Shown here piece by piece: positions 1 to 3,641 of a stretch of 5,522 nt of DNA (its first letter is position 1; the number at the start of each line of letters is the position of its first letter). The stretch is from assembly GCA_031261015.1 (NCBI GenBank), contig JAISKG010000227.1:1-5522 (forward strand), written 5' to 3'. The notes below the pieces were generated by a model. The model saw only the letters and a list, made by a program, of their open reading frames with translations, had not been told where the DNA came from and did no database searches. Origin of the DNA: Dysgonamonadaceae bacterium (lineage in GTDB: Bacteria > Bacteroidota > Bacteroidia > Bacteroidales > Azobacteroidaceae). A program made the translations under genes and the position numbers.

Positions 1-580
1 CGATGAGGATGTAAAAGATGCTCCGACGTTTCGAGCCATTGCCAAGTCGCTGGCCGCACAAATTGACGGTTGCGATTTGGCCGGTTACAATTCCAATCGC
101 TTCGATATTCCGCTGTTAGCTGAAGAATTTTTGCGTGCCGACGTGGACATGGATTTAATGAAACGCAAGTTTATCGACGTACAGACTATTTTTCATAAAA
201 AAGAGCAGCGCACTTTGGCTGCCGCATACAAGTTTTACTGCGATGCCGATTTGGAGAATGCACACACGGCAGAAGCTGATACCAAAGCTACTTACGAAAT
301 TTTAAAATCGCAATTAGATCGTTATCCCGATTTGGTGAACGACATTACGTTTCTTTCCGAATATTCGTCTTTCGGCAATAATGTGGACTTTGCAGGCAGA
401 ATCGTTTATAACGATAAGAAGCAGGAAGTGGTGAATTTCGGAAAATACAAAGGCCGCTTGGTCGAGGAAGTTTTCCGGGAAGATCCGGGATATTACGGCT
501 GGATTATGCAAGGCGATTTCCCGTTGCATACAAAGAAAGTGTTTACGAATATTAAGTTGAGGTCGGCGTTTAAGAAATAA
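1..580 (+). CDS. 3'-5' exonuclease, DnaQ-like (5'-truncated by window edge)
   Basis: The gene enters the window already open (first whole codon at base 2) and ends at TAA 578-580; 192 residues are visible. It is a DEDD-superfamily exonuclease, which removes nucleotides from 3' ends of DNA using two metal ions. Numbering from the first visible residue, the Exo II region is AGYNSNRFDIPLL at about 27-39 (Asn30, Asp35), and the Exo III region is NAHTAEADTKATYEIL with His88 and Asp93, the DEDDh pattern. Exo I (DxE) should lie just upstream of the edge. After the nuclease fold, residues about 128-187 (FGKYKGRLVEEVF, then PGYYGWIMQGDF) resemble the small C-terminal domain found after exodeoxyribonuclease X-type nucleases. 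A free-standing repair or proofreading exonuclease is more likely than a PolIII epsilon subunit; the exact role is unknown. TTG 77-79 is an internal codon, not the start, because the frame continues upstream with typical family sequence (DVKDAPTF). Confidence 0.9.
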   Translation, partial: DEDVKDAPTFRAIAKSLAAQIDGCDLAGYNSNRFDIPLLAEEFLRADVDMDLMKRKFIDVQTIFHKKEQRTLAAAYKFYCDADLENAHTAEADTKATYEILKSQLDRYPDLVNDITFLSEYSSFGNNVDFAGRIVYNDKKQEVVNFGKYKGRLVEEVFREDPGYYGWIMQGDFPLHTKKVFTNIKLRSAFKK

Positions 581-599
581 AAAGATTTTCTCTGTCATT

Positions 600-620
600 T
601 CAGCACTCAACCACTGCTGA
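600..620 (+). terminator. Possible weak intrinsic terminator after the exonuclease
   Basis: A perfect 6-bp inverted repeat, TCAGCA (600-605) and TGCTGA (615-620) around a 9-nt loop, starts 20 bp after the exonuclease stop and is followed by the T-rich run TTGATTTTTATTTT. The stem is short and the loop large, so it is a marginal terminator. The same bases also hold the stop of a possible minus-strand small ORF. Confidence 0.35.
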
Positions 621-707
621 TTGATTTTTATTTTCTTGATTTTGGATAGCATCATCAAGCTCTTTTCTGTTGCTAAATTCTTCATCTAAAACGGTTAGCC
701 TTTTCAT
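600..707 (-). CDS. Possible small ORF, 35 residues, unknown function
   Basis: Reading leftward, ATG at 707-705 opens a 35-codon frame that begins MKRLTVLDEEFSNRKELDD, continues AIQNQENKNQSAVVEC and stops at TGA 602-600. I do not recognise it. Two things make it more than noise: its composition is that of a soluble, charged, possibly helical peptide in an AT-rich spacer, and the minus strand carries TATCTTTG (726-719), a perfect Bacteroidetes -7 box, 11 bp before the ATG. Against it: no -33 TTTG lies at the expected 19-21 bp distance, the leader would be almost absent, there is no ribosome binding site, and the length is within what chance allows. It could also be the remaining N-terminus of a decayed gene. 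Confidence 0.25.
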   Translation of the reverse strand: MKRLTVLDEEFSNRKELDDAIQNQENKNQSAVVEC

Positions 708-718
708 TCTTGTGAAGG

Positions 719-726
719 CAAAGATA
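719..726 (-). promoter_or_regulatory. Minus-strand -7 box (TATCTTTG), orphan
   Basis: Read on the minus strand the bases are TATCTTTG, matching all fixed positions of the Bacteroidetes -7 element TAnnTTTG. The region 19-21 bp upstream (about 746-749 on the plus strand) has no TTTG, so only half a promoter is visible. It would fire leftward into the 35-codon ORF at 707-600. Confidence 0.25.
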
Positions 727-736
727 ACGAATATCC

Positions 737-775
737 TGCGTAGCGGCGTATCCTAACTGTGGGTGTGCTACTGCA
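737..775. other. Possible imperfect hairpin in the intergenic spacer
   Basis: TGCGTAGC (737-744) can pair with GCTAC-GCA (767-775) if T772 is bulged out, giving eight pairs. Inside, GTATCC (748-753) can pair with GGGTGT (761-766) using wobbles, closing a 7-nt loop TAACTGT and leaving GGC (745-747) bulged. This patch is clearly more GC-rich than the sequence on either side. No function is assigned; it lacks a T-run for a terminator and does not resemble a family I know. Confidence 0.25.
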
Positions 776-809
776 TTTGCAAAAATATTTTAAAAAAGAT
801 TCCAATTTC

Positions 810-840
810 TTTGTTATTTCGATAAAATGATTTAATTTTG
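810..840 (+). promoter_or_regulatory. Bacteroidetes-type promoter of glnK-amtB
   Basis: TTTG at 810-813 (-33 box), a 19-bp spacer, and TAATTTTG at 833-840 (-7 box) match the Bacteroidetes housekeeping consensus TTTG-N19-21-TAnnTTTG at every fixed position. The A/T-rich tract before it (781-797) could act as an upstream element. Transcription should start a few bases after 840, leaving a leader of about 150 nt before the ATG at 995. The -7 box lies inside the inverted repeat 829-854, which suggests regulation. Confidence 0.7.
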
Positions 841-854
841 CCGAAAATTAAATC
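829..854. promoter_or_regulatory. Perfect 11-bp inverted repeat over -7 box and start site (candidate operator)
   Basis: Left arm GATTTAATTTT (829-839), centre GCCG (840-843), right arm AAAATTAAATC (844-854); the arms are exact reverse complements. The element covers the whole -7 box and the expected start of transcription. That placement suits a repressor site for a dimeric regulator: binding there would block polymerase. No regulator gene is in the window, so its identity is unknown. In RNA only the right half would normally be transcribed, so a transcript hairpin is unlikely unless upstream transcription reads through. Confidence 0.5.
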
Positions 855-994
855 TTAATGTAAAGTATTTTATTTTTTTAATTTGCAAAATATCATTGAA
901 ATTGGAAATTTAGTTTCATTTTTACATTTTGTTTTTAATGGGTTTAGTCATTCGAGTATAAATTTTAAGTTATTAATTCAAAAAAAGTTAGTTT

Positions 995-1339
995 ATGAAA
1001 AAGATTGAAGCAATTGTACGCAAATCGAAATTCATGGATGTCCGCAAGGCTTTGCACGAGGCGGACATTGATTTTTTGTCGTGGTGGGACGTGAAAGGGC
1101 AAGGCGACGCCAAGCAAGGCTTGATATTCAGAGGGATCGCTTACGACGTCAACGCTATCGACCGGATCTATCTCTCTTTTGTCGTGCGGGATATTAATGT
1201 GGACAAATCCATTGAGTCGATCTTGAAGGCGGCTTACACGGGCGAGAGTGGCGACGGCCGGATTTTCGTTTCGGAAATCGATCAGGCGATCCGGATCCGG
1301 ACGGGCGATAAGGGGGACGAATCGTTATATAATAAATGA
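995..1339 (+). CDS. glnK: PII nitrogen regulatory protein (GlnK/GlnB family)
   Basis: A 114-residue PII protein, the usual family length. These cytosolic trimers bind ATP/ADP and 2-oxoglutarate and report nitrogen and energy status to targets. The N-terminus MKKIEAIVRKSKFMDVRKAL is the first strand and helix. The C-terminal signature TGESGDGRIFVSEI (82-95) fits the PII pattern T-x3-G-D-G-R-I-F-V-x2-I, and RIRTGD (100-105) supplies the ATP-binding arginines. The T-loop (about 36-55, GQGDAKQGLIFRGIAYD) keeps Lys40 and a tyrosine (Tyr50) at the site matching Tyr51 of E. coli, but has Asp-Ala for Arg38-Gln39 and is one residue shorter, lacking a match for Glu44. Gln39 normally helps hold Mg-ATP-2-oxoglutarate, so sensing or partner contact may differ. 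The gene is 60 bp before amtB, which supports the name glnK. ATG 995 is chosen because it begins the conserved MKKIEAI; no Shine-Dalgarno is visible. Confidence 0.93.
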   Translation: MKKIEAIVRKSKFMDVRKALHEADIDFLSWWDVKGQGDAKQGLIFRGIAYDVNAIDRIYLSFVVRDINVDKSIESILKAAYTGESGDGRIFVSEIDQAIRIRTGDKGDESLYNK

Positions 1340-1369
1340 ATTGAAAATGGAGAGTGGAAAATTGAAAAT
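1339..1369. repeat. Direct repeat AATTGAAAAT in the glnK-amtB spacer
   Basis: AATTGAAAAT occurs at 1339-1348 and 1360-1369, separated by GGAGAGTGGAA. On the other strand the block reads as CACTCTCC plus TTTTCAATT units, a low-complexity type of spacer sequence that I recall as common between genes in Bacteroidetes; I infer this kinship without a search. The spacer has no terminator, consistent with glnK and amtB being one transcript. Confidence 0.45.
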
Positions 1370-1399
1370 TAAAAGTTAGAAATAGTAAATAGAAAGAAT

Positions 1400-2728
1400 A
1401 TGAAAAAAATAATAGCATTAGTCGGTTTATTATTGGCCTGTCCGGTAGGGATGATGGCGCAAGAAGCAGTTGAGGAAGTTCCCGTTTTGGATTCGGGGAA
1501 TACCGCTTGGATTTTGGCGGCCACGATGTTGGTGATGTTGATGACTATTCCGGGCTTGGCTTTCTTCTACGGCGGTTTGGTTCGCCGGAAAAATGTATTG
1601 AGCGTGATGATGCAATGCGTTGTTTTGACGGCAGTTATCACGATCGAATGGATTGTTTACGGTTATACGGCGGTTTTTGGAACGAGTTTGTCGGATACTT
1701 GGATCGGCAGTGTGATCGGCGGTTTCGATAAATTGTTTTTGTGTGGCATTCAAGTGGATACATTGACTTCGGGCAATATTCCGGAGCTTCTTTTTGTTTT
1801 ATTCCAATGTAAATTTGCCGTGATTACGCCTGCTTTGATTGTGGGCGCCTTTGCCGAACGCATCAAATTTTCGGGCTTTTTACTTTTCTCGGTTTTGTGG
1901 TCGATTTTGGTGTATAATCCGATGGCTCACTGGGTTTGGGGTAACGGCTGGATGCAAGAAATGGGTGCGATCGACTTCGCCGGCGGTACGGTGGTACATA
2001 TCAATGCCGGTATTTCCGCGTTAGTCATGGCTTTGTTGCTGGGACGCCGCCAAGGTTTCGGCTCCAATCCGATTATTCCGCATAACATTCCGTTTGTCGT
2101 TTTGGGAACAGCTTTGTTGTGGCTCGGTTGGTTCGGTTTCAATGCCGGAAGCGGATTAGCTGCCGACGGATTGGCTGCTAACGCGTTTTTAGTAACTACT
2201 TTAGCTACTGCAGTCGCTGCAACAACCTGGATGGTTTTAGAGTGGTCGATTAATAAAAAACCGACTGTAATCGGTATATGTACGGGCGCAGTAGCCGGTT
2301 TGGTCGCCATCACGCCTGCTGCAGGGACGGTCGATGCGATGGGATCACTGGTGATCGGTCTGGTTGCCAGCTGCATTTGCTACACTTTCGTCGCTTACGT
2401 GAAACCTAAACTCAAATACGACGATTCATTAGATGCTTTCGGCGTGCACGGCGTCGGCGGGTTTGTCGGTGCGATTTTAACGGGAGTATTTGCTACACAA
2501 GTGATTACCGGAGCCGATGGACAACAGGGAGCCTTGTATGGCGATTGGCATCAATTAGGCGTGCAAACCGTTGTTAATCTCGCGGCTGTCGTATTTGCCG
2601 GCGTGATGACTTTTATTTTATTCAAAGTTACGGATAAATTAGTCGGCCTGCGCGTTTCGGAAAAAGAAGAATCCATCGGGCTTGATATTTCGCAACATGG
2701 AGAAATTGCTTATAGCGAAGAAGAATAA
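1400..2728 (+). CDS. amtB: Ammonium transporter AmtB (Amt/Mep/Rh family)
   Basis: A 442-residue inner-membrane channel that conducts ammonium into the cell as a trimer. Residues 1-20 look like a cleaved signal peptide (hydrophobic core, then GMMA before QEAVEE), as in E. coli AmtB. About eleven membrane helices follow. Functional residues align to E. coli AmtB with a constant offset of 32: Phe135 and Phe139 (gate side of FQCKFAVITPALIVGAFAER), Trp180 and Ser251 (recruitment site), Asp192 in GAIDFAGGTVVH, Phe247, and the twin pore histidines His200 and His350 (DAFGVHGVGG). The cytosolic tail GLRVSEKEESIGLDISQHGE (417-436) has the conserved segment that PII proteins need for blocking the pore. 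Everything needed for activity and PII control is present. It is probably co-transcribed with the PII gene 60 bp upstream. ATG 1400 is required to include the signal peptide. Confidence 0.97.
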   Translation: MKKIIALVGLLLACPVGMMAQEAVEEVPVLDSGNTAWILAATMLVMLMTIPGLAFFYGGLVRRKNVLSVMMQCVVLTAVITIEWIVYGYTAVFGTSLSDTWIGSVIGGFDKLFLCGIQVDTLTSGNIPELLFVLFQCKFAVITPALIVGAFAERIKFSGFLLFSVLWSILVYNPMAHWVWGNGWMQEMGAIDFAGGTVVHINAGISALVMALLLGRRQGFGSNPIIPHNIPFVVLGTALLWLGWFGFNAGSGLAADGLAANAFLVTTLATAVAATTWMVLEWSINKKPTVIGICTGAVAGLVAITPAAGTVDAMGSLVIGLVASCICYTFVAYVKPKLKYDDSLDAFGVHGVGGFVGAILTGVFATQVITGADGQQGALYGDWHQLGVQTVVNLAAVVFAGVMTFILFKVTDKLVGLRVSEKEESIGLDISQHGEIAYSEEE

Positions 2729-2743
2729 TCAAAAATGAGTTAG

Positions 2744-2798
2744 TTTTTTTAGGAAGATGAAAATAGAAGGTTTTTAAGGAAGTTCGTTTTTTAAGGTG
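2744..2798 (+). repeat. Three degenerate T-run/AGGAAG repeats in the amtB-barrel spacer
   Basis: The 114-bp gap 2729-2842 holds three related units: TTTTTTTAGGAAG (2744-2756), GTTTTTAAGGAAG (2770-2782) and GTTTTTTAAGGTG (2786-2798). No hairpin terminator and no full TTTG/TAnnTTTG promoter is seen, so read-through from amtB into the next gene is possible. The octamer GTTAGTTT occurs at 2739 and 2812 here, and also directly before the glnK start at 987. Confidence 0.35.
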
Positions 2799-2842
2799 AA
2801 AAGATTAATAGGTTAGTTTACAAATTTTTAAAAGACAAAAAA

Positions 2843-3544
2843 ATGAAAAAAGTTATCTTTACAGTAATTGTATTTGTGTGTTCGTTAGCTGGGGTAAAAG
2901 CGCAGGAATTTTCGGTAGGCGCGGATTTGGTAAGTTCGTATGTTTGGCGCGGGTCGCTCGGCGCCGGAACAAGTATTCAACCGGCAGCTTCGTTGGAATA
3001 CAACGGATTGACCGTCGGTGCGTGGGGAAGCGTGGATATTGCAAGCGCAGGTACGAAAGAAGTCGATTTCTTCGCCGGTTATTCCGCTTGCGGCGCGTCT
3101 TTCACGATTACCGATTACTGGTGGAACGGCGAAGGTGTGCAAAAATATTTCAATTACGACAGTCACAATGAATTGGGACATCGCTTTGAAGCTTCGGTCG
3201 GATATACCTTGCCGGTCGAAAAGTTCCCGTTGAGTTTAAAATGGAATACTTTTTTCACCGGTTATGATAATTATACGGTGAAAGAGGGTGAATTGAAACG
3301 TTCCTATTCTACTTATATCGAAGCAACTTATCCGTTCTCTGTCAAAGAAATAGGATTGGAAGCCGCTTTGGGTCTGACTCCATGGGAAGGTCTTTACGCT
3401 TCCGAATTTTCGGTAATTAACCTGAGTTTGAAAGCCAAGAAAGATATTAAAATTACCGACAGTTTCTCGTTACCTGTTTTCGGACAAATCATTACCAATC
3501 CCCGTTCGGAAGATATTTTCTTTGTTTTCGGAATTACTTTATAA
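2843..3544 (+). CDS. Secreted beta-barrel outer-membrane protein, TorF-like putative porin
   Basis: A 233-residue protein with a clear signal peptide (MKKVIFTVIVFVCSLAGVKA, cleavage likely before Gln21). The mature part is rich in alternating polar/hydrophobic, aromatic and glycine residues, as in amphipathic beta-strands of an outer-membrane barrel; examples are VSSYVWRG (30-37), LTVGAWGSVDI (56-66), FEASVGYTL (115-123), TYIEATYPF (157-165) and the final FFVFGITL (226-233). The opening strand SSYVWRG followed by a GxxxQP-like turn (TSIQPAASLEY, 43-53) resembles the TorF family of putative porins (TIGR02001-type, function unknown); this is by eye. It lies between amtB and the glutamine synthetase, which suggests a role in nitrogen uptake or envelope adaptation to nitrogen limitation, but nothing in the sequence shows a substrate. 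The start is ATG 2843 after an A-rich stretch, with no Shine-Dalgarno. Confidence 0.75.
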   Translation: MKKVIFTVIVFVCSLAGVKAQEFSVGADLVSSYVWRGSLGAGTSIQPAASLEYNGLTVGAWGSVDIASAGTKEVDFFAGYSACGASFTITDYWWNGEGVQKYFNYDSHNELGHRFEASVGYTLPVEKFPLSLKWNTFFTGYDNYTVKEGELKRSYSTYIEATYPFSVKEIGLEAALGLTPWEGLYASEFSVINLSLKAKKDIKITDSFSLPVFGQIITNPRSEDIFFVFGITL

Positions 3545-3570
3545 ATACTGAAAATAAAAACGTATCTTTG
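3538..3570 (+). promoter_or_regulatory. Bacteroidetes-type promoter of the glutamine synthetase gene
   Basis: TATCTTTG at 3563-3570 is a perfect -7 box; TTTA at 3538-3541 is a three-of-four -33 box at 21-bp spacing. Transcription would start near 3576, leaving a leader of about 65 nt before ATG 3642. The -33 box overlaps the last codons of the barrel gene. The dyad TTTGC-GA-GCAAA (3567-3578) overlaps the end of the -7 box and the start region and could be a regulator site, though its arms are only 5 bp. Confidence 0.6.
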
Positions 3571-3641
3571 CGAGCAAAATGCAATAAAAATAATAGATAT
3601 AGTAGATAAATCCTCAAAATAACAAACAATAACAAAAAATT

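Larger units (their letters stand above)
581..994. other. 414-bp AT-rich intergenic region upstream of glnK
   Basis: This gap has no plus-strand coding region that I can support. Its left third may hold a weak terminator and a small minus-strand ORF; the middle holds a more GC-rich hairpin-prone patch; the right half carries the glnK-amtB promoter and palindrome. The transcript would have a leader of roughly 150 nt (about 845-994), very A/T-rich, in which I see no riboswitch-like structure or attenuator. The palindrome TTTGCAAA occurs at 776-783 and again at 882-889, on either side of the promoter. Confidence 0.6.

Noticed and set aside
314..685. Open frame of 123 codons on the minus strand overlapping the exonuclease gene end
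   Set aside because: Most of it lies antisense to a well-supported exonuclease coding region and it has no recognisable motif. The ATG at 707 in another frame fits the minus-strand -7 box better.
829..854. Reading the palindrome as an intrinsic terminator
   Set aside because: The stem is almost all A/T and it contains a perfect -7 box in register with a -33 box, so a promoter/operator role fits better.
928..966. Second promoter closer to glnK (TTTG 928-931, TAAATTTT 959-966)
   Set aside because: The spacing is 27 bp, too long, and the -7 box lacks the final G; the 810-840 promoter is far better.
845..994. Riboswitch or attenuator in the glnK leader
   Set aside because: The leader is almost wholly A/T with only 5-bp weak inverted repeats (for example TGAAA and TTTCA near 896-919); no conserved aptamer pattern or terminator stem is seen.
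1430..1753. Minus-strand open frame inside amtB
   Set aside because: The plus strand encodes conserved AmtB sequence throughout; the antisense translation has biased composition and no domain.
1927..2376. 149-codon minus-strand open frame inside amtB
   Set aside because: It is antisense to the AmtB core with the twin-histidine region and is explained by codon bias; no motif is seen.
2885..3181. Overlapping open frames on both strands inside the barrel gene
   Set aside because: They compete with a frame that has a signal peptide and beta-strand pattern over its full length; they show no such features.
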